The notes below the pieces were generated by a model. That model did not search any database. It worked only from the letters and a program-made list of their open reading frames with translations, and had not been told where the DNA came from. DNA of 35,521 nucleotides from Asticcacaulis sp. UBA2476 (GTDB lineage Bacteria > Pseudomonadota > Alphaproteobacteria > Caulobacterales > Caulobacteraceae): NCBI GenBank assembly GCA_002342035.1, contig DDPE01000081.1:1-35521 (forward strand), written 5' to 3'. Position numbers and translations under genes: made by a program. Shown here in pieces: positions 1-7,343 of this stretch; within the stretch, counting starts at the first letter, position 1, and every line of letters starts with the position of its first letter.

Positions 1-545
1 TCCGCCACCTCAAGGCCGCGCTCCAGTTTGTCTATCAAACCCGGCACCAGCGGCAGAATATGATCAAACAGGGCATTGACCACGCTCTGCTGGCTGTCTT
101 CGGCCATGACGGTGTGAAAGCGTCCGCAGTGATGATATTGCAAGCCGCCGCCATCACGGAATCGCTCGACGATGCGGTCTTCGACCCCGGCGGCGGTGGC
201 GATAAATTGCGACGGCACCGCCAGATTAAACTCGGCCTCACGCGTCAGAACCGCAGCGTGTTCAGCGGGCAGACTGTAGGTACGGGCCAGCGGATCATAA
301 TCGACGACACCGGAGGTCACCATGACCGCCAGCCATTCGCGTACATAGCGCTCCGACAGCCCCGCCGCCGCTGCCAGTCCCTCAGAGGTGGTCGCGGGAT
401 GCCGGGCAAATGTATCAAACAGTCCCGTGCGATGACCGACCGAAGTCATAAGCATCAGGGCCGCATGGTTCAGCGCCGTGACCATCTTGCCGGTAAAGGC
501 TTCGCATTTGGCCTGATCAAAGTGGGTGTGCGTAATTGCGTTCAT
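1..545 (-). CDS. SAM-dependent methyltransferase with N-terminal winged helix (partial)
   Basis: The gene runs off the left edge, so only about 181 N-terminal residues are present. The ATG at 545-543 follows an AAAGGAG ribosome-binding site. The visible part begins MNAITHTHFDQAK and has a winged-helix-like dimerisation region (residues about 20-75, with GLSERYVREWLAVM and a following VDYDP wing). It then enters the linker typical of class I methyltransferases of the Rv2258c type, where this helix domain precedes the Rossmann fold. The SAM-binding glycine motif would lie beyond the window edge, so catalytic competence cannot be judged. The gene is divergent from the AraC-type regulator at 685, which may control it. 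Substrate unknown. Family assignment is from recognition of the N-terminal domain pattern only. Confidence 0.75.
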   Translation of the reverse strand, partial: MNAITHTHFDQAKCEAFTGKMVTALNHAALMLMTSVGHRTGLFDTFARHPATTSEGLAAAAGLSERYVREWLAVMVTSGVVDYDPLARTYSLPAEHAAVLTREAEFNLAVPSQFIATAAGVEDRIVERFRDGGGLQYHHCGRFHTVMAEDSQQSVVNALFDHILPLVPGLIDKLERGLEVA

Positions 546-560
546 TATAGTCTCCTTTGG

Positions 561-580
561 GTGTGAAATTGTGATCACAC
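561..580. promoter_or_regulatory. Palindromic operator candidate between divergent genes
   Basis: The sequence contains the perfect palindrome TGTGATCACA (570-579), nested in a wider GTGTGA-N8-TCACAC inverted repeat (561-580). It lies in the short divergent region between the methyltransferase and the AraC regulator, just upstream of the methyltransferase ribosome-binding site. Symmetry and position suggest a regulator binding site. It resembles a CRP half-site pair, but the spacer is 8 rather than 6 nt. Which protein binds is inference. Confidence 0.35.
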
Positions 581-684
581 CGTGTAGAGAACTCCGTTAT
601 TGCCGGTTAGGGACAAACCTGACATCTTCGGTTCAAATCGGACACTCCCCACCGTTTAATGCCCTTCACAGAGCCGCATTTGAC

Positions 685-1707
685 ATGACGACGCAGGCCC
701 TCACGGTCACCATCATCGGCTCCCCCTATTCCAGTTCATCGGGCATGTTCGTGTTCATGGATGTGCTGACGTCGGTCGGGCGCGACTGGTCGCTGCTGAC
801 CGGCGAAGGCATTCAGAGCCCCCGCTTTGTGCCGACGGTGAAATCTCTGGACGGTGAGCCTTTTACGGCCCCTAACGGTATGGTTCATATCCCGCATGGG
901 CCGCTGATCTTTGGCGACTATCCCGATATCGTGCTTATACCGGATCAATATATCGCGCCCTCTGGCCCGTTTCCTAACGAATTTGCCGCCATCGGCGACT
1001 GGATCAAAGCCGCCTATGCCAATGGCTCGATCGTTGCGTCGGTTTGCTCCGGCACCATGCTGCTGGCCCATACGGGGCTGCTGTCGGGGCTCGAGGCCAC
1101 GACCCATTGGGGGTTTTGTGATTCCATGGGCCAGCTATTTCCGGATATCAAAGTGCGCCGGGAACGCCTGCTGGTGCCGGCTGGCGATGGTCACCGACTG
1201 ATTACCGCCGGCGGGCCGTCCTCCTGGCATGATGTGGTGCTTTATCTGATTGCGCGACTGGCTGGGATAGACGAAGCGCGCAAAATCGCCCGGCTATATC
1301 TGTTAAACTGGCATGAATACGGTCAATTGCCCTATGCCTGTCTGTCGATTTCGCGCCAGCATGATGACCTGTCGATCCGTAAGGCACAGGTCTGGGCCGC
1401 CGATAACTATGCGCACCCGGCACCCGTGCGGGAAATGGCGCGCCATTGCGGTTTGAATGAGCGCAGTTTTCTTCGGCGATTCCAAAAAGCTACGGGCCAG
1501 TCACCACTGGATTACATCCGTCATTTGCGCCTTGAAGAGGCCAAGCAAATGCTGGAAACCAGTGATCAGGCGCCTGACGATATCGCCGCCGAAGTCGGCT
1601 ACGAAGAACCTGCCGCCTTTCGTGCGCTGTTCAAAAAAGCGGTCGGCATGACACCGCTGGCCTACCGGCGGCGCCATAGATTGCCTGCCATTTCCATTCC
1701 GATTTAG
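685..1707 (+). CDS. AraC-family regulator with DJ-1/PfpI (GATase1-like) domain
   Basis: A 340-residue transcription factor of the GlxA/FtrA type. The N-terminal half is a DJ-1/PfpI glutamine-amidotransferase-like sensor domain, with the nucleophile-elbow stretch VASVCSGTMLLA (Cys121) and a downstream HWGF block. Residues about 245-335 form a double AraC helix-turn-helix (NERSFLRRFQKATGQSPLDY, then DIAAEVGYEEPAAFRALFKK). The frame is open further upstream, but ATG 685 is preferred: it matches the family N-terminus (a beta strand, LTVTIIGSPYS), whereas a start at 526 would overlap the divergent methyltransferase. The ribosome-binding site is weak. These sensor domains usually bind a small ligand rather than hydrolyse glutamine. 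Ligand and targets are unknown, the divergent methyltransferase being the obvious candidate target. Confidence 0.85.
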   Translation: MTTQALTVTIIGSPYSSSSGMFVFMDVLTSVGRDWSLLTGEGIQSPRFVPTVKSLDGEPFTAPNGMVHIPHGPLIFGDYPDIVLIPDQYIAPSGPFPNEFAAIGDWIKAAYANGSIVASVCSGTMLLAHTGLLSGLEATTHWGFCDSMGQLFPDIKVRRERLLVPAGDGHRLITAGGPSSWHDVVLYLIARLAGIDEARKIARLYLLNWHEYGQLPYACLSISRQHDDLSIRKAQVWAADNYAHPAPVREMARHCGLNERSFLRRFQKATGQSPLDYIRHLRLEEAKQMLETSDQAPDDIAAEVGYEEPAAFRALFKKAVGMTPLAYRRRHRLPAISIPI

Positions 1708-1768
1708 ATTTTCTCTTACATCCACCGTCTGTAAAATCGTGAGATTTGAGACAAATAATAGCCGCCAA

Positions 1769-1800
1769 GCGCCGCAGGTACATTGAGTACCTGCAAGCGC
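1769..1800. terminator. Hairpin between convergent araC-type gene and tlpA
   Basis: A perfect 8-bp inverted repeat, GCAGGTAC (1774-1781) and GTACCTGC (1787-1794), encloses the 5-nt loop ATTGA and is flanked by GCGC on both sides, which can extend the stem with a small bulge. It sits in the 126-nt space between two convergent stop codons, the expected place for a bidirectional terminator. Neither strand has a strong U tract, so efficiency is uncertain. Confidence 0.5.
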
Positions 1801-1833
1801 AGACTGCGTATTAGTTGTCCAAAGACTGCGATT

Positions 1834-2562
1834 TTACTGGGTCAGGAGTTTGTCGAGCAGCGCTTTCACCTCCGGCTGATCCCAGTGGGCCTCGCCCTCC
1901 AGGCGAGCGACTTCACGGCCCTGCTTGTCGATAATCAGGGTCGTCGGCATGGCATTGACGACATAGTTCGATGGAGCCGCAAAATGCGGATCGTTATAGA
2001 TCCCCAGCGGCTCATGCACCCCGATAAAGCTTTTGACATCGGGCAGTTTGTCTTCGGTATCGACACTCAGCGGCAGCACTTTCATCTGATCGACCGGATA
2101 CATGCCTTGCAACCGGGCCAGAGTCGGCATCTCAACCCGGCACGGCGCACACCAGGTCGCCCAGACGTTCAGCACCACGACCTTGCCCGCAAAATCGCTG
2201 ACGTGAACCGGCTTTTTGTCGCCGTCATAAAATTCGATATCGGTCAGAGGCTTGGGCGTCTCATGGGTGATCAATTTAGCCAGCGTACCCGTGGCGTAGG
2301 CTTTCAGCGGCCCTTGTGCGGAAGGCGGGGCGACGGCCTGCACCGCCTTACTGTCGGGCTTCATGGCAATGACCGCAAACAACCCGGCCCCAAGCACGGC
2401 CACAATGCCCAGGCCAATCGCCATCCCCAGACGGCGCTTATTCTTTTTGCCTTCGACGATTTTAGACTTTGCCGCCAGTTCAGACTTGGCCTGAACCTTT
2501 TCCGAGGTTAAGGGTGCGTCAGTTTTTTTCTCACCGTTGTTTTCGTCCGGAAATTCACCCAT
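1834..2562 (-). CDS. tlpA: TlpA-family thiol:disulfide interchange protein
   Basis: A 242-residue membrane-anchored thioredoxin-fold protein. A charged cytoplasmic N-terminus of about 43 residues (Lys-rich, ending KKNKRR) precedes one membrane segment (about 44-66), placing the thioredoxin domain in the periplasm. The redox motif WCAPC is at residues 137-141 (Cys138, Cys141) and the cis-proline loop AMPTT at 204-208 (Pro206). TlpA proteins reduce periplasmic disulfides, notably for cytochrome c oxidase copper-site assembly and cytochrome c maturation. The client here is not shown. The gene is divergent from argH, an arrangement common in alphaproteobacteria. Its ATG (2562-2560) shares two bases with the argH ATG (2561-2563), so each gene's leader must lie inside the other's coding sequence. 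Confidence 0.9.
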   Translation of the reverse strand: MGEFPDENNGEKKTDAPLTSEKVQAKSELAAKSKIVEGKKNKRRLGMAIGLGIVAVLGAGLFAVIAMKPDSKAVQAVAPPSAQGPLKAYATGTLAKLITHETPKPLTDIEFYDGDKKPVHVSDFAGKVVVLNVWATWCAPCRVEMPTLARLQGMYPVDQMKVLPLSVDTEDKLPDVKSFIGVHEPLGIYNDPHFAAPSNYVVNAMPTTLIIDKQGREVARLEGEAHWDQPEVKALLDKLLTQ

Positions 2563-3979
2563 GACCGATCAGTCCGACACCCAAAAGCCAGCGGCCCCGG
2601 AAGGCCAGAAAATGTGGGGCGGTCGCTTCAATGCCAAGCCCGATCAGATCATGCAGGCCATCAATGTCTCCATTGAGGTCGACAAGCGCCTGTGGGCTCA
2701 GGACATTGCGGGCTCACGCGCCCACGCCGCCATGTTAAGTAAACAAGGTATCATAAGTTCTGACGATGCCCAACAGATTGATACCGGTTTGGCGACAATT
2801 GCCGAAGAGATTCAATCAGGTGTATTCCCGTTCCGCGCAGAATATGAAGACATTCACATGAATGTCGAGGCGCGCCTGCGTGAACTGATAGGTGCTACCG
2901 CCGGGCGGTTGCATACCGCCCGCTCGCGCAATGATCAGGTCGCCACCGATTTTCGCCTGTGGGTGCGCGCTCAGGTCGACCAGACCATTGTGCAATTGAC
3001 CGATCTGCAACAGGCCTTGCTGGAGCGCGCCGAAGAATATGCCGACGCCCTGATGCCGGGCTTTACCCACCTTCAGCCCGCTCAGCCGGTAACATTTGGC
3101 CACCACCTGATGGCCTATGTCGAAATGTTCAGCCGCGATGCGTCGCGCTTTGCCGATGCTCGCGTGCGTATGAATGAAAACCCACTCGGGTCGGCGGCCC
3201 TGGCCGGATCGCCCTTCAATATCGACCGCTTTGCGACGTCCGCAGCACTTGGTTTTGACCGGCCGATGGGCAACAGCCTTGACGGCGTATCCGCCCGCGA
3301 TTTCGCGCTCGAATCCTTAAGCCACGCGAGCATTTGCGCCGGTCATCTGTCGCGTCTGGCCGAAGAAATTGTCATCTGGACGACGCCGCAGTTTGGCTTT
3401 GTGAAACTGTCCGATGCCTTTTCAACCGGCTCCTCGATCATGCCGCAAAAGCGCAACCCGGACGCCGCCGAACTGGTGCGCGCCAAGACCGGGCGGATCA
3501 CCGGGGCCTTGGTGGCACTCACTACGGTCATGAAGGGCCTGCCGCTCGCCTATTCCAAGGACATGCAGGAAGATAAGCCGCCGGTATTCGAAGCCTTCGA
3601 TTCGCTTGAACTGGCGCTTAGCGCCATGACCGGCATGGTGCGCGACCTGACCGCCAACACGGCCCGCATGAAGGCGGCAGCCTCCGGCGGGTTCTCAACC
3701 GCCACAGACCTTGCCGACTGGCTGGTGCGCAATCTCAACATGCCGTTCCGCGATGCTCACCATGTTACGGGGGCTGCGGTAAAGCTTGCCGAAAGCCGTG
3801 ACATTGATCTGGCGCAATTAAGCCTCAATGCCCTGCAAAAACTTGACGCGGGCATTACCGATGATGTGTATAAGGTTTTGACTCCCGAAGCCTCCTGTGC
3901 GTCGCGCCAAAGCTATGGCGGCACGGCTCCGGATCAGGTGCGTTTGCAAATCGAGCGCCACAAACAGCGCTTAAGCTAA
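2561..3979 (+). CDS. argH: Argininosuccinate lyase
   Basis: A 472-residue enzyme of the fumarase/aspartase superfamily. It splits argininosuccinate into arginine and fumarate, the last step of arginine synthesis, in the cytoplasm as a homotetramer. The N-terminal MWGGRF block, TARSRNDQVATDFRLW, HLQPAQPVTFGHH and the signature loop GSSIMPQKRNPD (from residue 290, carrying the catalytic serine) are all intact. Length is typical. ATG 2561 gives a short polar N-terminus (MTDQSDTQKPAAPEGQK) before MWGGRF, as in Caulobacter relatives. An internal ATG at 2612, with an AAGG close upstream, would begin exactly at MWGGRF and cannot be excluded. lptM and lysA follow in the same direction and are probably co-transcribed. 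Confidence 0.96.
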   Translation: MTDQSDTQKPAAPEGQKMWGGRFNAKPDQIMQAINVSIEVDKRLWAQDIAGSRAHAAMLSKQGIISSDDAQQIDTGLATIAEEIQSGVFPFRAEYEDIHMNVEARLRELIGATAGRLHTARSRNDQVATDFRLWVRAQVDQTIVQLTDLQQALLERAEEYADALMPGFTHLQPAQPVTFGHHLMAYVEMFSRDASRFADARVRMNENPLGSAALAGSPFNIDRFATSAALGFDRPMGNSLDGVSARDFALESLSHASICAGHLSRLAEEIVIWTTPQFGFVKLSDAFSTGSSIMPQKRNPDAAELVRAKTGRITGALVALTTVMKGLPLAYSKDMQEDKPPVFEAFDSLELALSAMTGMVRDLTANTARMKAAASGGFSTATDLADWLVRNLNMPFRDAHHVTGAAVKLAESRDIDLAQLSLNALQKLDAGITDDVYKVLTPEASCASRQSYGGTAPDQVRLQIERHKQRLS

Positions 3980-3994
3980 AAGGGATTTAAGGTG

Positions 3995-4279
3995 ATGGTG
4001 AAACTGGGGAAAGCCGCTCTCATTCTCGGCGTGGCAATGGGTCTGGGTCTAAGCGCCTGCGGTAAGCAGGGCGATCTTGAAAAGGCACCGCCATTGTGGG
4101 GCAAGGAAGCCAAGGCCGAACGCGACGCGATCAAAACGGCCGAAGCCCAAGGCAAGAAAACCGAAAAATCCCTGCCGCGCGCCAGCGATAAACCGGCCGC
4201 CGCTGATCCTTACTATAGCAACAACGTCAAGGTGCAGGACGCCCCACTTGAGGGCACAGGCAATTCCCAGCGCCAATAA
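3995..4279 (+). CDS. lptM: LptM-like small lipoprotein
   Basis: A 94-residue probable outer-membrane lipoprotein. A hydrophobic signal ends in the lipobox LSAC, followed by GKQGDLEKAPPLWG. This matches the pattern CGxxGxLxxPP of the short LptM (YifL) lipoprotein family, which assists maturation of the LptDE lipopolysaccharide translocon. The rest is a charged, low-complexity, Lys/Ala-rich tail longer than in E. coli LptM. Position between argH and lysA is typical of the family in many proteobacteria. Start choice is between GTG 3992 and ATG 3995; AGGG at 3981-3984 fits either. The lipoprotein call is firm, while the LptM role rests on the motif and gene order. Confidence 0.72.
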   Translation: MVKLGKAALILGVAMGLGLSACGKQGDLEKAPPLWGKEAKAERDAIKTAEAQGKKTEKSLPRASDKPAAADPYYSNNVKVQDAPLEGTGNSQRQ

Positions 4280-4297
4280 CTAAAAGATAAGAGTTCG

Positions 4298-5596
4298 ATG
4301 AACCATTTCGACTACAAAAGCGGCGACATGTTCTGTGAGCAGGTTTCGCTCAAAGACCTGGCCGACCATATCGGCACGCCGCTTTATGTCTATTCATCCG
4401 CCACGCTGGAGCGCCACTATAAGGTGTTTGCCGGTGAACTGATTGATCAGCCAGAACTGCAAAGCCCCAAGGGTGAAGACCCGCTGATCGCCTTTGCGAT
4501 GAAGTCGAACTCAAACCGCGCGGTTCTGCGTACTTTGGCCCGATTGGGCTGCGGGGCCGATACGGTGTCTGAGGGCGAAATCCGCCGGGCGCTGGATGCC
4601 GGGATTGCGCCGGAAAAAATCGTCTTTTCCGGCGTGGGCAAAACCGACGCGGAAATGGCCTTTGCGCTCAAGGCCGGAATCTATCAGCTCAATGTCGAAT
4701 CCCGGCCCGAACTGCTGCGGCTGTCAAAAGTCGCGGCCTCGCTCAATATGGTCGCGCCGCTGGTCATCCGCATCAACCCCGGCGTCGGTGCGGGCGGACA
4801 CGCCAAGATCACAACCGGCGGTGCCAAGGATAAGTTCGGCGTGTCGGCTCAGGAAGCCATCGCGCTCTATGCCGAAGCGGCCAGCGATCCGAATCTGGCA
4901 CCGCTTGGCATTGCCTGCCATATCGGCAGTCAGATTTCCGACCTCGCGCCAATGCAGGCCGCTTTTGCCCGCATGAAGGGTTGGGTTCTGGAACTGCGGG
5001 CACAGGGCTTAAGCGTTGAACGGCTTGACCTCGGCGGCGGTTTGGGTGTGCCCTATTTCAATCAGCCCGCCCCGCCGTCACCCGATGTGTTTGCCGAGAT
5101 GGTGGCGCTCACCGTCGGCAATCTGGGGGTGCGCTATACCTTTGAACCCGGACGTCTGATCGCCGCCAATGCCGGGATCATGCTGTCACGCGTCATTCAC
5201 GTCCATGAGCGTAAGGATTCCGGCCAACAGTTCTTAGTGGTCGACGCCGCCATGAACGACCTGATGCGTCCGGCCCTTTATGATGCTTTTCATGATATCC
5301 GCCCTGTAACGCAGGTCACTGACAACAAAACCGCCGTCTATGATGTCGTCGGCCCCGTGTGCGAAACCGGCGACACCTTCACCCGCGACCGTACCTTGCC
5401 GGAACTCAAGGCCGGTGACCTGATCGCCTTCATGTCGGCGGGCGCATACGGTGCGGTGATGGGAGGCGAATATAATTCGCGTCCACTCGCCCCGGAGGTG
5501 TTGGTGCGTGACGACAAATGGGCAATAGTGCGCCCTAGACCAAGCTATGAAGACATGCTCAAGCGTGAGACTTTACCAGAGTGGTTAGCTGACTAG
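4298..5596 (+). CDS. lysA: Diaminopimelate decarboxylase
   Basis: A 432-residue PLP-dependent fold-III (alanine-racemase-like barrel) enzyme. It decarboxylates meso-diaminopimelate to L-lysine in the cytoplasm. Lys69 in IAFAMKSNSN is the Schiff-base lysine. CHIGSQI, the phosphate-binding LDLGGGLGVPY, the EPGR stretch, the active-site GPVCETGDTF and GAYGAVMGGEYNSRP are all present. Length is normal. It follows the lipoprotein gene by 18 nt, behind a purine-rich AAGATAAGAG leader, and is probably the third gene of an argH-lptM-lysA unit. Confidence 0.96.
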   Translation: MNHFDYKSGDMFCEQVSLKDLADHIGTPLYVYSSATLERHYKVFAGELIDQPELQSPKGEDPLIAFAMKSNSNRAVLRTLARLGCGADTVSEGEIRRALDAGIAPEKIVFSGVGKTDAEMAFALKAGIYQLNVESRPELLRLSKVAASLNMVAPLVIRINPGVGAGGHAKITTGGAKDKFGVSAQEAIALYAEAASDPNLAPLGIACHIGSQISDLAPMQAAFARMKGWVLELRAQGLSVERLDLGGGLGVPYFNQPAPPSPDVFAEMVALTVGNLGVRYTFEPGRLIAANAGIMLSRVIHVHERKDSGQQFLVVDAAMNDLMRPALYDAFHDIRPVTQVTDNKTAVYDVVGPVCETGDTFTRDRTLPELKAGDLIAFMSAGAYGAVMGGEYNSRPLAPEVLVRDDKWAIVRPRPSYEDMLKRETLPEWLAD

Positions 5597-5631
5597 GCAA
5601 TTAGGCCAGACAACTGGACTGGGGGGACCGG

Positions 5632-6201
5632 ATGAAACTGCAACGACCATCGCGATTTTCCGATCACGGTCGGGCCATGACCGGCACGGAATGGGTCATG
5701 ATCTGGGAGCGGATACTGCCCGCCCTCGCCCCCATTGTTGTGAGTGCGGCCCTGATTGCCGTCGCGGGTCAGTGGGGCCTGTTTGCGCTGCTGATACCCC
5801 TGGCTCATGCCGGAGTTTTGGCCGGGATTGTGATCGTGACGCTATGGTTAGTGGTGCGTGGTTTTATGCGCTTTAAGCGCCCGACCTTTCAGGAAATTAT
5901 CGCCCGTCTGGCGCTCGATAACGGCTATGAGTATCATAAGGTCTTAGGCATGCGTCATCTTAAAGTCCATCCTAAGCTAAAGGTGGCCAAGCCCAAGGCC
6001 GGACTGGCTCAGGGCGATCCTATGGCCCTGCGCTTTGTGGCAGCCCTTGCCGCCGTACTGGGTTTCCTGATTATCGGGCCGGTATCCATTAACCAGGTTG
6101 GCGCAGCTTTTAACCCTTTCGTTAAGGATCGCCCGCCCGCACCGGCCGCGATTATAGCGGTATCCCAGAACCTGATGGGCCATTTACCCCCTAACGGTTA
6201 A
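5632..6201 (+). CDS. Short membrane protein resembling the N-terminus of DUF4175/TIGR02302 proteins
   Basis: A 189-residue protein with a strong leader (GGGGGG just before ATG 5632). It has two adjacent membrane segments (about 40-55 and 60-80), a soluble loop, and a third segment at about 125-145, then stops after a short Pro-rich tail. WERILPALAPIVV, the RFKRPTFQEIIARL stretch and GLAQGDPMALRFVAAL resemble, in order, the first part of the large alphaproteobacterial DUF4175/TIGR02302 family, which is commonly found after lysA. Those proteins run to several hundred residues, with a long helical low-complexity periplasmic part that is absent here. It may be a natural short form or a C-terminally truncated remnant. 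The intact leader and clean reading frame argue against advanced decay. Function unknown. Confidence 0.6.
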   Translation: MKLQRPSRFSDHGRAMTGTEWVMIWERILPALAPIVVSAALIAVAGQWGLFALLIPLAHAGVLAGIVIVTLWLVVRGFMRFKRPTFQEIIARLALDNGYEYHKVLGMRHLKVHPKLKVAKPKAGLAQGDPMALRFVAALAAVLGFLIIGPVSINQVGAAFNPFVKDRPPAPAAIIAVSQNLMGHLPPNG

Positions 6202-6231
6202 CCCTGTGGCTTAAGATTTACGCAACACCCC

Positions 6232-6240
6232 TGTGGATAA
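6232..6240 (-). other. Perfect DnaA-box-type 9-mer
   Basis: The intergenic sequence TGTGGATAA is the reverse complement of the consensus DnaA box TTATCCACA. It lies between the truncated DUF4175-like gene and the nuclease gene, 35 nt before the latter's ATG. Only one copy is evident, so this is not an origin. It could be a DnaA-regulated promoter site or chance. Confidence 0.3.
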
Positions 6241-6274
6241 TTAGGCGTTTCACCGTTCTGCGCGGGATTAATTC

Positions 6275-6823
6275 ATGACCAAGTTTGCTATGGCTGTCCG
6301 CCGTAATGCGCAGCCTAAAGCCAGCCGCACCGTCCTCAGCACCGCCCTGTTGTGGGTGACACTGATCGTGGTCGGCGTCATCATTTACGATAAGACCTTT
6401 CCAGCCCCCGCCCCTGCCGAAGCCGCTCAATCCACGCTACAGGGCCGCGCCACCGCCATTGACGGCGACGGCCTGAAAATCGGCGACCACGAAATCCGCC
6501 TGCATGGTATTGATGCGTTTGAATATGATCAGACCTGCGGGCCTTATGCCTGCGGTCAGGCGTCAAAGGCGCATCTGGCTCAACTGGTCGCGGATCAGGC
6601 CATCACCTGCTGGGCCCGTGATACCGATCGCTATGGCCGGATCGTCGCCATCTGCAAGGCGGGTCATAAGGACATCGGTGCCGAGCAGGTCAGATCAGGG
6701 CTGGCGCTGGCTTACACCCGCTATTCAGATATATATGTCCCGCTCGAAAAAGCCGCCCGCGATCAGCGCCGTGGCGCGTGGGCCTACGGTTTCAGCCCGC
6801 CGGAAAACCACCGGCATAATTAG
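6275..6823 (+). CDS. Membrane-anchored SNase-like (thermonuclease family) protein
   Basis: A 182-residue protein with an N-terminal membrane anchor or signal (about 20-38) and a Pro/Ala linker, followed by a staphylococcal-nuclease-like OB-fold domain facing the periplasm. The conserved blocks IDGDGLKIG (62-70), RLHGIDAFE (75-83), the DRYGR block (118-122) and the C-terminal EKAARDQRRGAW match the family's calcium-binding and catalytic regions. Cysteines cluster in CGPYAC, which may form a disulfide. Such proteins usually degrade nucleic acid outside the cytoplasm, though many are uncharacterised. The stop codon overlaps by 4 nt the convergent phosphoribosyltransferase gene. ATG 6275 follows GCGGGATTAATTC, a weak ribosome-binding site. 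Confidence 0.83.
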   Translation: MTKFAMAVRRNAQPKASRTVLSTALLWVTLIVVGVIIYDKTFPAPAPAEAAQSTLQGRATAIDGDGLKIGDHEIRLHGIDAFEYDQTCGPYACGQASKAHLAQLVADQAITCWARDTDRYGRIVAICKAGHKDIGAEQVRSGLALAYTRYSDIYVPLEKAARDQRRGAWAYGFSPPENHRHN

Positions 6824-7335
6824 TCTAAAGCACCGATGTATGGCAAACCGCGCATTTTCGCGCCGTCATCAAGACCGTAGCCGACCAGATAGCGCAGTGG
6901 CGCTTCCCAGCCGACCACATCGGCTTCGATGGAACGAGCCACCGGCTTTTGGGCCATGACGGCAATGATGACCTCAGACGCACCGGCCCTAAGCACATGG
7001 TCGCGCGCGAATTTCAACGACGCACCGGTATCCAGCACATCATCCATCAGCAGCACCTGCCGTCCCTGCACCGGGCGCTGCAAATCGGCCCTCAGCAGCA
7101 ATTCCCCACTTTCCCGACCATCGCCATAGGACGATAGCCACAGGGCATCAAAACTGAGGTCAACCCCCAGTCGGGCCAGGGCCCGCGTCAGATCTGCCGT
7201 AAACCACAACCCGCCGGTCAGCAGGCAAATTCCCACGCAGTCGGGTTGCAGCCGCGGGGCCAAGGCTTGCGCTACGCGCTCAACGCAGGCGGCGATCTCG
7301 GTTTCGCTTAACAGAACGGTTGTTGCTGCGGTCAT
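6820..7335 (-). CDS. hpt: Hypoxanthine phosphoribosyltransferase
   Basis: A 171-residue type I phosphoribosyltransferase of the purine-salvage kind, converting hypoxanthine (or guanine) and PRPP to the nucleotide in the cytoplasm. The PRPP-binding motif VLLMDDVLDTGAS is at 94-106. The family's C-terminal VGYGLDDGAKMRGLPYIG block, which in known enzymes closes over base and metal, is intact. The loop LLTGGLWF replaces the usual L(K/R)G stretch, as in some alphaproteobacterial members. The gene starts 8 nt after the stop of the zinc-ribbon gene and is probably co-transcribed with it. Base specificity cannot be told from sequence. Confidence 0.87.
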   Translation of the reverse strand: MTAATTVLLSETEIAACVERVAQALAPRLQPDCVGICLLTGGLWFTADLTRALARLGVDLSFDALWLSSYGDGRESGELLLRADLQRPVQGRQVLLMDDVLDTGASLKFARDHVLRAGASEVIIAVMAQKPVARSIEADVVGWEAPLRYLVGYGLDDGAKMRGLPYIGALD

Positions 7336-7343
7336 GGAGCTAC

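Noticed and set aside
60..566. Plus-strand open frame at the left edge
   Set aside because: It is the antisense of the methyltransferase, which has the better ribosome-binding site and family likeness.
561..580. CRP/FNR site
   Set aside because: TGTGA and TCACA are present but 8 nt apart instead of 6, so a CRP site is not claimed; kept only as an unspecified operator candidate.
1783..2511. Long plus-strand open frame opposite tlpA
   Set aside because: Low-complexity His/Arg/Gln-rich translation typical of antisense frames in GC-rich DNA; tlpA carries the WCAPC motif.
6198..6214. CtrA-like TTAA pair near the end of the DUF4175-like gene
   Set aside because: The spacer is 9 nt rather than 7, so it does not fit the consensus.
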